Position numbers and translations under genes: made by a program
Part shown: one piece after another, positions 12,801-24,227 of the stretch
How the letters are laid out: each line of letters opens with the position of its first letter
Numbering within the stretch: the stretch's first letter is position 1
Source: Boesenbergia rotunda
Lineage: Eukaryota > Streptophyta > Magnoliopsida > Zingiberales > Zingiberaceae
Length of the DNA stretch: 64,000 bases
Assembly: GCA_024364735.1 (NCBI GenBank)
Contig: JAGFNQ010008806.1
Span: forward strand, 124,001 to 188,000
Reading direction: 5' to 3'
Notes under the pieces: model-generated
Seen by the model: only the letters and a program-made list of their open reading frames with translations
Told to the model about the DNA's origin: nothing
Database searches by the model: none

Positions 12801-13429
12801 GCATGGTTGCCTTATGGGTGTATTGTGAAATGCTTGAATCATTTTCCTTAATTTATTATTAAATCTAAGATTTGATTGAAACTTGTGTTAAATTCAAATC
12901 TAGCAATGGTAAAGTGAATTTGATTTTCAGTAATTGGCTTCCAGGTCTTGGCGAGGCACTAGACCTTCTTTGGCCATAGCCTTATTGGATCATCAACCCT
13001 TTCCTTGACAAAGCCTTTTATAGAAAGTTCATCTTTAAGTTACTTCTTGAAAGATTTTGGTTTAACTAGTTTGGGTCTTGGATCGGTAGTTTCGGCTAGT
13101 TCCGCCAAGATGGCTTCCCTAACGTACTATCATCTCACCTCCACCCAATACTAGGTTGTTCAAGTTTCAAATAGTCTTTTTCCTATAATCATTCTAAATT
13201 ATGCATAAAATTAAACGTGAATGACATGACATATATTTAAGAGAAAATAGCAGATGCATGTCCATGGCATTGATGCATGATTCAAACAAGTCCAATGCAT
13301 TTTAATTATGTTTCTAAAGATGTATCAAATTCCCTATTTGATACATGTCGTGTGAACCCGCGAATATGACAACCCACTTTGACATATTTAATTTAGTTAA
13401 TTGTTGCAGTTTGGGTAAGATTTTATTTT

Positions 13430-13850
13430 AGTTCAAGTTTAAGTTATTAAAAATTAATTAGAAATTACATTGATTAAGGGTTAATTGAATTAAGGGTTAA
13501 TTTAATTGAAACTAATTAAAGATTAATTGATTTAATTAAGATTTAATTGAGTTTATTTGAATTCATTAAGATTTAATTGAGTTTATTTGAATTCATTAAG
13601 ATTTAATTTAGTTTAAATTAATTTGAATTATTTAGAATTTGAATTAATTTGAATTTGATTTAATTTGAATTATTTAGAATTTGAATTTGATTTAATTTGA
13701 ATTTAATTGAATTTGATTTCATTTGAATTTAATTGAATTTGATTTAATTTGAATTTGATTTAATTTGAATTTAATTGAATTTGATTTAATTTTAATTTAA
13801 TTTAATTTAATTAAGAATTAATTAAATTAAGTTAAGATTTGAACAATTAA
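13430..13850. repeat. Low-complexity AATTGAATTTGATTT tract
   Basis: Simple A/T/G-only repeats of the type TTTGAATTTAATTGAATTTGA, inside element B. No coding signal. Confidence 0.85.
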
Positions 13851-13879
13851 GTTTGAAATGATTGATTAATAGTTATGGG

Positions 13880-14790
13880 TTTAAGTTCAGAATTTTCATT
13901 ATTTTGAAAATTTCTGACTCATCCACTATTTCTTCTCTGTTTATCCTTTCAAGTTTTTCTAATAATTTTAATTTATTTGAATCTTTATGATTTTTATTAA
14001 CTATGGTATTGATCTTAGAAAATTCCATCTCCTCCACAAAATTAGATCTTTCAATATCCTCAACATAGGTGGAGTAATATGGGTCATTAGTTAATATTTC
14101 AGGATTATTCAGGAAAATATTAAATTGTTATCTAAGGAGATTTTATCTCCACTATGTTCAAAATTATCCTCATTATCCTCAGAAATATTTTTGGAAAAAT
14201 CATTTTTATCCTCAAGATTTTCAAATTTTAATTCAGAATTATTCTTAAGGTTTTCAAATTTGAATTCAGGATTATCTTTAGGATTTTCAAATTTGAATTC
14301 GGAATTATCCTTAGGATTTTCAAATTTGAATTCGGAATTATCCGAATTAAAGTTCAGATTAATTCCAAAATTAATTTCAGAATAAACTTTGGAAATTATT
14401 GAGTTAACATTAAGAATTAAAGTGTTGATTTATGATATTTTAGAATTATTTACTTTTACTAACTGATCATGCAAGATATCTATTTGACTGTGTAATATTT
14501 CTAATTTATCAAAAAAATTGTCTACATGATTTACATAAGCTAGTGCAGGAATTTTGAAACTTTTCGGAACGTAAATTCTGCGTACCTTTGCCAGACATTT
14601 ATTTTTGTAGTGTCCGAATTTCTCGCATTTGAAGCATCTGATGTGCTTTTTGTCCCTCCGAATTCCTAGCGCTGGTGCCTCCTTTGTCGCCGGTGGTGTA
14701 GACCGAGTTTTACGAGTAGGGCACTGATTTTTATAGTGCCCTCTCTCCCTACACGTGAAGCATATAATATGGAATTTAAAATTTTACATC
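13880..14790 (-). pseudogene. Gag-like fragment of element B with two CCHC zinc knuckles
   Basis: Two CX2CX4HX4C knuckles are readable on the minus strand: CFKCEKFGHYKNKC at 14595-14636 and CFTCRERGHYKNQC at 14721-14762. Such knuckles bind RNA in retroelement Gag. Toward 13900 (C-terminal to the knuckles) the minus frame becomes Asn/Glu/Phe/Lys-rich and repetitive. No clean ATG-to-stop frame covers the region, and no protease motif follows, so this is a degenerate or minimal Gag. Boundaries are approximate. Confidence 0.65.
14205..14350. repeat. 36-39 bp tandem repeat in the gag-like region of element B
   Basis: Four to five units with GGATTTTCAAATTTGAATTC and AGAATTATCCTTA. The unit length is a multiple of three, so frames stay open in both directions. 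The plus-strand frame of 86 aa here is a repeat artefact. Confidence 0.75.
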
Positions 14791-14880
14791 TAAAATTAAA
14801 ATGTACCTGATTCACCTCTGGGCTCCCCCTCAACTCCTGGCGTCGTTGCTCCGTCGGCGGTTAGTCCGGTGAAGAGCGAC

Positions 14881-14895
14881 CTGGCTCTAATACCA
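14881..14895 (-). promoter_or_regulatory. Primer binding site of element B (initiator tRNA-Met type)
   Basis: The minus strand reads TGGTATTAGAGCCAG two bases after the 5' LTR. It differs by one base from the common plant site TGGTATCAGAGCC complementary to the tRNA-iMet 3' end. Confidence 0.9.
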
Positions 14896-14897
14896 CT

Positions 14898-16501
14898 TGT
14901 AGGACCGGTGTCATCGATAGAGGGGGGGTGAATATCGATAGTTGAAAAATCTTCGGAAACTTCGTAAGACTTTCGTTCATACTGGACTCAGAGCATTAGT
15001 GCAGCGGAAAAGTAAAACAGAAAAAGAAATAACAATACAGCAGACACACTGGATTTATTTACTTGGTTCCTGACCCCACTAGGTCAGTACGTCCAAGGCC
15101 TATGTACTCGGCGTGAGTCCACTATTGGTCTCCTTTCCGAAATTTCCGGAGGCGGAGAAAACTCGTCTTACAGTTGATAATTACAAGCACGAATATTGAA
15201 AATTAAGTGCGGAATTAAATAAAAGCAAACCGAACAAAACAAAGTCTGAAGCTCGGCGATCTGGACCTCCGAAGTACCGCGCACTTCCTCCTGGAGCCTC
15301 CCGGTCGTAGAGCCTCGTCTTTAGCGCGTTGCCATCAGTCAGAATGAACAGAATCGCTCTGGAAAGTTGTGTTCTTGATGCCTCGGGGTCGAGCCCCTTT
15401 TATAGTGCTCCTGGGGGCGCCTGATTCGCTGGGGGGCGCCTGACACATGCCTTCAGATCAGAGAAACTTCATCCGCAGCTCGATCAGCGCTTATCCCTTT
15501 TGAATCGGCCTTTGGAGCTGACTGGGGCGCCCGGGACCTCCTGGGCGCCCAGCTTGACTTGGTCCGCTGGCTTCGTGGTTGATTTTGCTTCGACTACCTC
15601 TTTGGCTTTGACCTTGGTCCCGGGCGCCTAGCCCAGTATGGTTTCGAAGCGATTCTTGCTTCTTTGCTTGTTTGGCTTTGACCTTGGGCGCCTGGGACCT
15701 CCCGGGCGCCTAGCCCAGCTGCCTGCCCCTCTCCTTTGGGGCGTTCTGAGCTGCAGAAACACACTCCTTCGGTCCCTGCATCCAAGGTTAGTTCCAAAAC
15801 AACCAAAGCAAGAATATTAGTCAATATTTACAGCCATAGCTGTCTTGGTTCTGACTTCGGGTCTCTACGAAACCCTAGGTCGAACCGACGCAAGTTTCCA
15901 CCCCTGAGAATATTACTCTTTTCAGGAGCCGGTTGCCATCCAGTCCTTCGGGTAGACTTTAGCTTAGCTTCCGATACTCTCGGATCTCGAGACGTCTAAA
16001 CCCTGACCCGTCTCTACTTCTGTCCTTAGTCATCGCTCAGCTAAGTTGCTCAGTCCCTCGAACCAAGACTTGGTGCCCAAACCCTAAGTCCAGGACTTCG
16101 GTGCCCAACCCTCGGCCAGGTCTTCTTGCCCAGTCCTTGACCAGGACTTCGGTGCCCAACCCTCGGCCAGGTCTGCTTGCCTAATCCTCGACCAGGACTT
16201 TGTGCCCACCTTCCGAGCAGGTCTTCGGTGCCCAGCCCTTTGCCAGGATTTAGTGCCCAATCCTCGATTAGGACTTAGTGCCCACCTTCCGAGCAGGTCT
16301 TCGGTGCCCAGCCCTTTGCCAGGACTTAGTGCCCAGCTTCACTCACCAGGTCTTAGTGCCTAGGTTAACTAGGACTTTTCTTCCACTTAGGTTACTCCTC
16401 CTTTGCTCACCCTCCCTTGTTCTATATATCACTGACTTAAGTGTATTGTCAAACATTAAAACACTTACAGGAGGACATTACTGATGCAACTTGCACCAAC
16501 A
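14898..16501 (-). repeat. 5' LTR of element B
   Basis: About 1.60 kb, paired with 9273-10922. It contains the same tandem block at about 16050-16370. Confidence 0.93.
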
Positions 16502-16506
16502 AAAGT

Positions 16507-19429
16507 CATCTTCTGTAGCTTTCGTGTAGACACATTTATCACATTCATTGATTTTGAATCCACCTTCTCGCATGACATTATCAAATTTCTCATGCCACTG
16601 CTTTGGAGCTTGTTTCAAGCCATATAAAGACTTCACCAATTTGCAAACCTGGTTATTCCGTCCTGGCACAGAAAACCCCTCAGGTTGCTCCATATAGATT
16701 TCCTCTTCTAAATCTCCATTTAGAAAGGTCGTCTTTACATTCATCTGATGTATTTCCAGGTTCCATAAGAAGCAATAGCCAACAACACTCTGATGGAAGT
16801 TATTCTCGACACAGGAGAATACGTATCAAAGTAATCAAGGCCTTCTTGTTGTCGGTAACCTTTAATTACCATCCCGGCCTTATACTTGTCAATTGTGTCA
16901 TCTGATCTTTTCTTCTTCTTGAAGATCCACTTGCAACCTAATGGTCTACTCCCCGGAGGAAGGTCCACAAGTTCCCAAGTGTGATTTTGCAAGATAGATT
17001 CTATCTCAGATGCAATTGCCTCTTTCCAGTGAGGTCCCTCAGAAGAGTTCACATCTTCTGAGTAGCTTTGGGGTTCACCTTCCAGTATGAAAGTGATAAA
17101 ATCTAATCCATAAGATTTTTCCACCGAGCTCTCTTACTCTGCCGAGGCGCAACCTCCACTGGTTCGTCATCCTCTTCTTCTTCCTCTAGTATTTCCTCGA
17201 CCCGTTTTGAGGAGCTAGCATCCTCTCGGGTCTTATATGAAAATACATGCTCGAAGAATGAGGCATTTCTCGATTCTATTATCGAGTTCTTGTGTATATC
17301 CGGTATTTGTGACTCATACACACAAAACCGATATGCACTGTTGTTATGTGCATATCCAATAAATATGCAATCAACAATTTTTGGTCCTATCTTAACCCTC
17401 TTCGGATCAGGCACCAAAACTTTGGCAAGACACCCCTACACTCGCAAGTATTTGTATGATGGTTGTCTTCCATTCCATAACTTATAAGGGCTCTTATCTA
17501 TTTTTTCGAGGACCTTATTCAAAAGATAATTAGCTGTTAACACAGCTTCCCCCCACATGGAGTCTGGCAGTCCAGAGCTCAATAAAAGAGCATTCATCAT
17601 CTCCTTAAGAGTTCGATTCTTTCGCTCAGCAATCCCATTCTGCTGAGGGGTATAAGGAGCTGTTGTTTCGTGTCTGATCCCATGTTCAACACACAACTCA
17701 GCGAATGGTGATACGTATTCACCACCTCGGTCACTTCGAACCACCTTAATTTTCTTATTAAGTTGGTTTTCAACCTCATTCTTATAGAGAACGAATTTCT
17801 CTATAGCTTCATCCTTGCTTTTGAGAAGATACACATAACAGTACTTTGTGTTATCATCAACAAAAGTGATGAAGTACCGATTCCCACCACGTGTCGGTGT
17901 ACCTTTAAGGTCACATACGTCAGTGTGAATTAGGCAGAGTGATTCGTTGCTTCTTTCAACATGTTGAAAGGATGACCTTGTCAACTTTGCTTCAACACAA
18001 GTCTCACACTTGTGTTTTGGGTCAAGGTGGAATGTCGGTATGCTTTGCATGTTTATTAATCTACGAATCACATCGTAATTCACATGTCCTAGTCTACCAT
18101 GCCATAAACACGAAGACTCAAGCATATAAGTAGAAGAGCTTTCAATATTATTTATCTTAGGCCTAATGGCCATTACACTGAGCTTGAAAAACCCATCAGA
18201 TACATAGCCCTTTCCTACAAACATTCCCTTTTTCGACAGTACAACTCTGTCGGACTCAAACACAATGCGAAAGCCATGCTTGCTTAATAATGATCCGGAC
18301 ACTAGATTCTTTCGAATCTCCGGAACATACAGTACATTTGTTAGAGTCAGGTCCATGCCCGAGGTCATCTTCAGCACCACTTTTCCTTGGCCCATGATGT
18401 CCGAGGTTGCCGAGTTCCCCATGAACAACTTCTCTCCACTAATTTCTTCAAAATTGTGGAGCAGCTCCTTATTGCAGCAAACATGTCTGGTGGCTCCAGT
18501 ATCAATCCACCATTGCCGCGGGTTTGAACCCACCAGGTTTAATTTGGAGACCACGGCACAGAGGTCTTCCATTTCTGGTCCCTCGTTTAGGTTGGCCTCC
18601 TGCTTCTTCTTCGGTTTCTTGCATTCCGAAGACTTGTGGCCCACTCGACCACAGTTGTAGCACTTCCCAGAGAACTTCTTGGCGATGCCTCCTCTGGGTC
18701 CCAGCTTGGAAGATTTAGAATTTTTCCGTTTCGAGCTTTGTCCGTGCTCGACCACGTTGGCTTTCACAGTAGCCTGAGAGAACAGCTTTCTCTCTGAACC
18801 CTTGTTGTCTTCTTCGATGCGAAGTCTAACAACGAGGTCCTCCACGTTCATCTCCTTCCGCTTATGCTTTAGGTAGTTCTTGAAATCCTTCCAGCCGGGG
18901 GGGGCAACTTCTCAATGATGACTGCTACTTGGAAGGTTTCACTCAGAACCATACCTTCTGAGTGGATCTCATGTAGGATCACCTGAAGCTCCTGGACTTG
19001 GCTGATCACTGTCTTAGAGTCAACCATCTTGTAGTCCAAGAATCGGCCCACAATGAACTTTTTGGCCTCAGCATCCTCCGACTTGTACTTCTTGTCCAAG
19101 GACTCCCATAGCTCTTTGGTCATTCTCTTCGTGCTGTACCCAGCATACAGCGAGTCGGCCAGGCAGTTGAGGATGTAGTTTCGACATAGGTACTCAGAAT
19201 GAGTCCATGCCTCCACCTCAGCAGCCTCAGCTTGCTCGGGAGGGTCCTCGGTCAAGAACTGAGCCAGATTGAGCGTGGTCAGGTAGAAGAGCATCTTCTG
19301 CTGCCACCTTTTGAAGTTCGTCCCAGTGAACTTCTCTGGCTTTTCCCCATGGTTGATCGGGACATTCCTGATCTGGGCGGAGGGGGCCTGGTGATGAGTC
19401 TGTTTCACCTCAACACGTTCCGTGGCCAT
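16507..19429 (-). pseudogene. Copia gag-pol of element A: Gag, protease, integrase, first part of reverse transcriptase
   Basis: Starts at the ATG at 19427-19429 ([10 protein letters not shown]). Gag has the [17 protein letters not shown] segment. Next come a zinc knuckle (CYNCGRVGHKSSEC), the protease site WWIDTGATRHVC, the GAG-pre-integrase segment LWHGRLGHVNYDV, integrase (HTDVCDL, FVDD, NGIAERKNRTL) and the reverse transcriptase start (HWKEAI; VKTTFLNGDLEEEIYMEQPEGF; LYGLKQAPKQWHEKFD). Breaks: a frameshift at the 8-base homopolymer 18897-18904; TAG at 17436-17438 in place of Trp before GCLAKV; a frameshift near 17115-17124; and another near 16745-16760. The frame stops at element B and resumes at 9272. 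These breaks make it non-functional. Confidence 0.93.
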
Positions 19430-19457
19430 CTCAATAGAATCGAGTTTGTTTCAAGAT
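19430..19457 (-). other. Very short leader of element A without a standard primer site
   Basis: Only 28 bases separate the 5' LTR from the gag ATG. The minus strand begins ATCTTGAAACAAACTCGATT. It lacks the TGG start expected for pairing with a tRNA 3' CCA end. Confidence 0.55.
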
Positions 19458-20628
19458 TGTTGGAGGAATTTCCGAGATTTTACAATAAATTGAAATTACT
19501 AAAATAACTTCAACTTATCTCTGTTGAGTAGCTCGAGCTGCTTCTTCTACAGTCAATAGTTTCCGAGCAGAATTCCAGAGCTCCCGAGTTAGCTCCCGAG
19601 CTGAATCCCGAAGCTGCCAAGTGAGATCCCGAGCAGATTTCCCGAGTGGCCGAGTGAGCTCCCGAGCAAAATGGCCGAGTGAGCTCCCGAGTGAAATGGC
19701 CGAGTGAGCTCCCGAGTGACCGAGTGAGCTCCCGAGCGAAATGGCCGAGTGAGCTCCTGAGCGAAATCTCTCGACCGGAGCAGTGTCTCCCGAGCTCCCG
19801 AGCGGAATTCCCGAGTTGAAATTCCCGAGTGGAGTGTCCCAACTAGGATCTCCCGAGTGGTGGTCGGACGTCTCCCGACCGAACAAGATTTTGCTGAGGC
19901 CTGCGCAGCGCAGTTTCCTTGAAACATATTCGTCCTCCTCCGGTGGTGCTTCGAGGCTCAGATGGACTTCTATCTCTCGGGATACAACAGTAGACCACAG
20001 GCACAACGGAGCACTCGTTGCTCGTGGCAAACTGAGGAAGTACCCGACTGCTATCACACGAGGTCGGGAACGAGGTGGAGTGGTCTCTTTTTCTCTCAGT
20101 CATGGCCTCCTTATATAGGCTCAGACCCCCGCAGCCGTAAATGACGAATTAATCGTCATTTACTGCCATTTAACCGGCCAGATCAAAACGTCTGGGGTTT
20201 ACTGACCTCGCATTAATCAAAATTAATGCATCAGTTACATTTGAGCAAAAATCAATTTGGCAAAACGTTGGTTCATCTGCTTGGACAAATTCTGCCCCGA
20301 CCGGTCGGACATTCGACGTGCGCGGGTCGTGCACGCACACGAGTTCACTTGGTTCAGTACAAATCCGGGCCCTGGATTTGCACCCCCCCTGCGCACCCAC
20401 GCGTGAGAGAGAGTCTCTCCCCTAGCATTTGTTCATAACTATCATGCTTGTGATACAATATAAACCAAATATTTTGCCTTAAAACTTCCAATGTGGGACT
20501 AAAGCCCCATTCACAAGGGAGTCCCTTTATTTTCCTCCTCACTTTCTACTCACTAGAAAGTTTCAATGTGGGACTAAAGTCCCACCACCTCCCTTTCCAT
20601 TCACACTAGATATCCAAGATATCCAACA
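19458..20628 (-). repeat. 5' LTR of copia element A
   Basis: About 1.17 kb, TGTTGGAGG to ATATCCAACA on the plus strand, pairing with 6573-7800. Contains the GAGCTCCCGAG minisatellite (about 19580-19850) and a minus-strand TATA box at 20109-20118. Confidence 0.94.
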
Positions 20629-20633
20629 GTGGA

Positions 20634-21055
20634 TTGTCAGGTTCCGTCGGAGTCGTTGTAAGTCACCGGGATGAGTTCGATCTCTGTCTCTCCTATTTCT
20701 CTGAGATGTCAACACTAGTTATGGTTGTCCCGACTCTACCAGCTCGACTCCTCCAATGCTCAAGTCAGTCAATCGGAAAAGAAAAAGAAGAAGAAAAAGA
20801 CTAAGACTCAGATGAAGGAGAGAGGAGTTGCTTCCGCTTTCCAGGATCAAAGCCACTTACCTTGTGCGTATTGACGAAGGGTGTATATAAGTCGGAGGAA
20901 ATCCCATGTCAACTTTCCGTGTTCTCTAGCATTCCCCTCTCATGTGAGCGTTCGCGCTTAATTTGTTATCTTGCCTCCAATCATGGATCGCCACATCAAA
21001 TAGAAGAGAGCGTGAAGGAAACTAATTTGATCATCCATTTTTTGATACTTAGTAT
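20634..21055. other. Pre-insertion DNA between element A and the solo LTR
   Basis: Continues from 6567 once A is removed. A plus-strand TATATAAG near 20884-20891 followed by pyrimidine-rich DNA looks like an old LTR promoter fragment. No gene can be supported. Confidence 0.35.
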
Positions 21056-21060
21056 GCTAC

Positions 21061-22906
21061 TGTAACACTTGAATTTTCCAAAATTTCTTTCAAGATAAAC
21101 AAAACAAAAAAAACTAAAAATTCTTCTAAAGGGATCAGAGCCTTTGGGTCAGAGTAAAGGCTTGAACCCATGACCTATGGCAAGGATTAATTCTAAATTT
21201 CCAATCAGGTTAATAGTCATTTTATTAAAATATGGAATCGATATTAAATAAGTAATAGTAAGCATCCTTTATGAGTGATGCTTCAACTTCCATTTAGTAT
21301 ATAAGGAAATAAAAAGAGCGGAAAACCAAAAGGCTTTTCCTTCTTCCTTCTTCCCCTGCGAAAACAAGAGAAGAAATTCTTCTCTTCTTGCGCCCAAGAG
21401 CTGGATCGCATGAGGGAAGTGCACGGGGAGCACCACGCTAGTTTCTACGTCGGTGTAGTAAGTTTAGAAGCCTAAGGATGTAAGTAGATCTCTCACCTGC
21501 AGTAAAAGTAGTTCTCTAATGAGTTTTAAACATGATTTCCAATTCTTTTGTATGATGTGATCCTAGTATACAAGACTAAGGGCTTGATTTACCCAAACGC
21601 AAGGTTTGGGGATTTCGGCACGCAAGGTGTTCGATAAAAGTTCTAAGTAAGACCAATGTCTTACTAAGCCCTAGAATGAGTTCTAGGACTAAGAAATGAG
21701 ATAAGAAACAAGACCGAGGTCTTGTTGTGTCCTAAAACAAGTTTTGGGAACATACCTTTTTAAGTGCTAAGTTATGCATTTTAAATACAAGCATGAGTAC
21801 AAGTTAAGTATATTACTTTGAAAGACCGAGGTCTTTTTGGCATGTACCGGGCCGAGGCCCACAAGATCTAGGCGAGCCTAGTAGACGCTCTATTAGGGTT
21901 CGGTGGCTAGCTACCCCGAAACCTATTAGGGATGCACGCATTGGTACTATGCCGGACCCAAAGGAGGATGTTTATTATTTTGAAGTATAAGAAGTATAAG
22001 AGTATAAGTTTCAAGTTTTTCAAAAGCAAGAAATCATTTCAAGCATGTTACACATTTTTCATTTCAAGCAAAGTTTTCAAATGCAAACATTTGTTACAAG
22101 TGTATTCATGAGCTTATTCATTTTAAGCATAGTATTTTCAATACATATGTTTAAAAGCAAGCATTCTTGACTGAGAGCATGTTTGATATCGATTGCATGT
22201 TTTTGTGAGATAGGTATCTATTTATTAAGCTATTTGCTTATAGTTTGCATCCTTTTACTGCAGATAAAGGTAAAAGAAAGATGTAAGGCAAAGAGACTCA
22301 AGGATGGATGATTCATGTCAGTGACTGTGGAACCGTGGATGAGATCCTTCGGGATGTGTTTTGTTTAGTGTTTAAAACTCTAAACAATAGAACATTATGA
22401 ATATTTTCTTTTGAGTTTATATTAGTAGCTTACTTCGCAAAGACTTTAAGTTTGAGTAGTTAATTCGGAGTTTGAAATGCATGTAAATGGAGTATGATTA
22501 TGGTTATTATGTTTGTGAGTCTATGATCTTGTTGTGTAGTTGAAGTAGAATGTATATATATACTTGATCGGTGTTTCTGAAACCTGGAAACTGCAGTTCC
22601 AGGCGTATCAGTCGATTGATCCAAGTATCAGTCGACTGGCCGAGGGAACAGAAAGATTCGGTCGAGTAATTCTCAGGTGCAGTCGACTGCACCAGTCGAC
22701 TGATGACTTATCAGTCAACTGGTGCCAATTTAAAAGAAAAAGAGTTGTAGGGTTGACGGTTGATGCGTTGACCTTGCAATATAAAGTCTAGGGGTCAAAT
22801 CTTGGCAAAGCCAATAAAATTAAAGTTTTTTTATTTTGGCTGACCCAGCAATAAAGTCAACGTAACGACCCTATAAGGTCAAAGTTAGTAAGAGAGGGTC
22901 GTTACA
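21061..22906 (+). mobile_element. Solo LTR, probably Ty3/gypsy
   Basis: Begins TGTAACACTTG and ends GGGTCGTTACA, flanked by the exact duplication GCTAC at 21056-21060 and 22907-22911. There is no interior or second LTR, so it is the product of LTR-LTR recombination. TGTAAC...GTTACA ends are common in Del/Tekay chromoviruses; this and the plus orientation are inference. The 3' half carries CAGTCGACTG palindromes. Confidence 0.9.
22590..22735. repeat. CAGTCGACTG palindrome cluster in the solo LTR
   Basis: Perfect or one-off copies of the 10-bp palindrome CAGTCGACTG occur about six times within 140 bp. Two of them are directly adjacent (GCAGTCGACTGCACCAGTCG). Spacing is irregular. Confidence 0.85.
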
Positions 22907-22911
22907 GCTAC

Positions 22912-23500
22912 TTCGTGGCTGAGAGGCTAGAGTCTTCGAGAAAACCTTCATCATTATAACCCGGGGGGAGCAGCCATTCATGGAGTGACACGTAGTATTC
23001 TCAAGAACCATCCTGATAACCGCTTTCCCCGCCTCTGATAATAGTGATACTCCCATGTACTCCACCTGAGGCGTATACCTTAATCGTCACTAGCAGGGGA
23101 CATTCCCAAATGTGTACCTCCTCCGTATAGCTCGGGAGAATTAGGTCGCATTGCTTGGTAGGACTTCCTTAAAACATACGCACCAACATGCCCAAGTATT
23201 GCCCGACATTCCCACTTCCATTGCTTGGTTGACGGTTTCAGCGAAGTTCCAAGTGACATGCAAATCACAAACCCGTAGTTTGGTGCACTATGGCTGCAGG
23301 GCTAACAATATTGCTCGGCAAGCCTTGTGTGAATGCTATGACGGGGCTAGGATCACTTGTATAACTCAATATGTCTCTTAAAATTCACCATATTGCTCGG
23401 TGAAACCTCTCCTGGACTACCTTGTAATTAGGGATGACTCCTTCCTTTTTCATATTGCTCGGGATAATATTATACGACTTTGGACAAATCCAGTTACAAT
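22912..23500. other. Unclassified repeat-like DNA
   Basis: Contains at least three copies of ATTGCTCGG within 350 bp and GC-rich segments unlike the surrounding DNA. It looks like an old element fragment. No frame or element end recognised. Confidence 0.35.
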
Positions 23501-23504
23501 CAAC

Positions 23505-24223
23505 ATAAATTTTATCTCATCCTAAAATGAAAATTTATTTAGTTAAAATGTAAAATTTTTAAAATATAATTTCAAATTAAAATTTGAATTATTTTTTTAA
23601 TTTGATGAATTATTTTCTAAAATTTTAATTTTGATTAAGATTTGAATTTTTATTTTTAAGATTTATAATTATATATTTAACTTTTGAATTTGCATTTTTA
23701 GATTAGTCATTTTCTTTGTTGAATTTTTAGAATTTGAAGGATAAGAAGTTGAAATTAAGTTTTGAAATTCTTTTGGATGTGAAAAAAATAATGTAATTTA
23801 ATTTTAGACTTTATTAAATCAATTGAAAATTAATTAGTAAAAGATGAAGGTTCTTAATTCTATAGTAAGATAATAATATAATTGTAGTATCAATATTGGA
23901 GTAATTATGAATTATGATTGCTATAATAACATCAATAAAGATATTTTTAAAAATAAAAAATAAGTTAGGAAAGAATGAAATATTATTTTAATAATAAATG
24001 GAAAAAAGCTCTTTTAACCATTTCAATGAAAAATGATTTATTTATTTTTTAATTTTTACCTTTGTTATTTTAAATAAAAAGAGAGATTTTTATTTTAAAT
24101 ATTTTTTACTTTTTTATATTAAAAAACATCGAAAGAATATTTTATTTTATTCTTAAAATTATCTAATATTATCTTAATAATTTTGTCAAAATTATTCTAA
24201 TCTTAGTTAAAATTAGCTATACA
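23505..24223 (+). repeat. AT-rich segment, left copy of a diverged direct duplication
   Basis: Co-linear with 34515-35000. Shared landmarks in the same order include GAAAATTTATTT followed by GTTAAAAT, GAATTATTTTCTAAAATTT or close variants, GATAAGAA followed by TTGAAA, and ATGTAATTTAATTTT. Copies differ by many substitutions and indels. Element C lies between them. Confidence 0.75.
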
Positions 24224-24227
24224 TACG

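Larger units (their letters stand above)
9273..16501 (-). mobile_element. Nested non-autonomous LTR retrotransposon B
   Basis: LTRs at 9273-10922 and 14898-16501 begin TGTAGGACCGGTG and end TTGCACCAACA on the plus strand. The target duplication AAAGT is exact at 9268-9272 and 16502-16506. Removing the insertion restores the reading frame of the host element's reverse transcriptase. A tRNA-iMet-type primer site and a polypurine tract show minus-strand orientation. The 4-kb interior holds a gag-like piece with two zinc knuckles but no protease, integrase or reverse transcriptase motif, so replication enzymes would have to come from another element. LTR ends resemble SIRE/Maximus-type copia elements; that assignment is inference. 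Confidence 0.93.
6573..20628 (-). mobile_element. Ty1/copia LTR retrotransposon A, with nested element B
   Basis: Two LTRs (6573-7800 and 19458-20628), both TG...CA, flank copia gag-pol on the minus strand. The 5-bp target duplication GTGGA is exact at 6568-6572 and 20629-20633. Gene order on the minus strand is gag, zinc knuckle, protease, integrase, reverse transcriptase, RNase H, which is the Ty1/copia order. Element B (9273-16501) sits in the reverse transcriptase, so A alone is about 6.8 kb. The coding region has two nonsense codons and at least three frameshifts, so the copy is inactive. I do not assign a copia lineage. Confidence 0.95.

Noticed and set aside
14125..14385. An 86-aa plus-strand frame with FSNLNSELSL repeats
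   Set aside because: It is a repeat artefact antisense to the gag-like region of element B.
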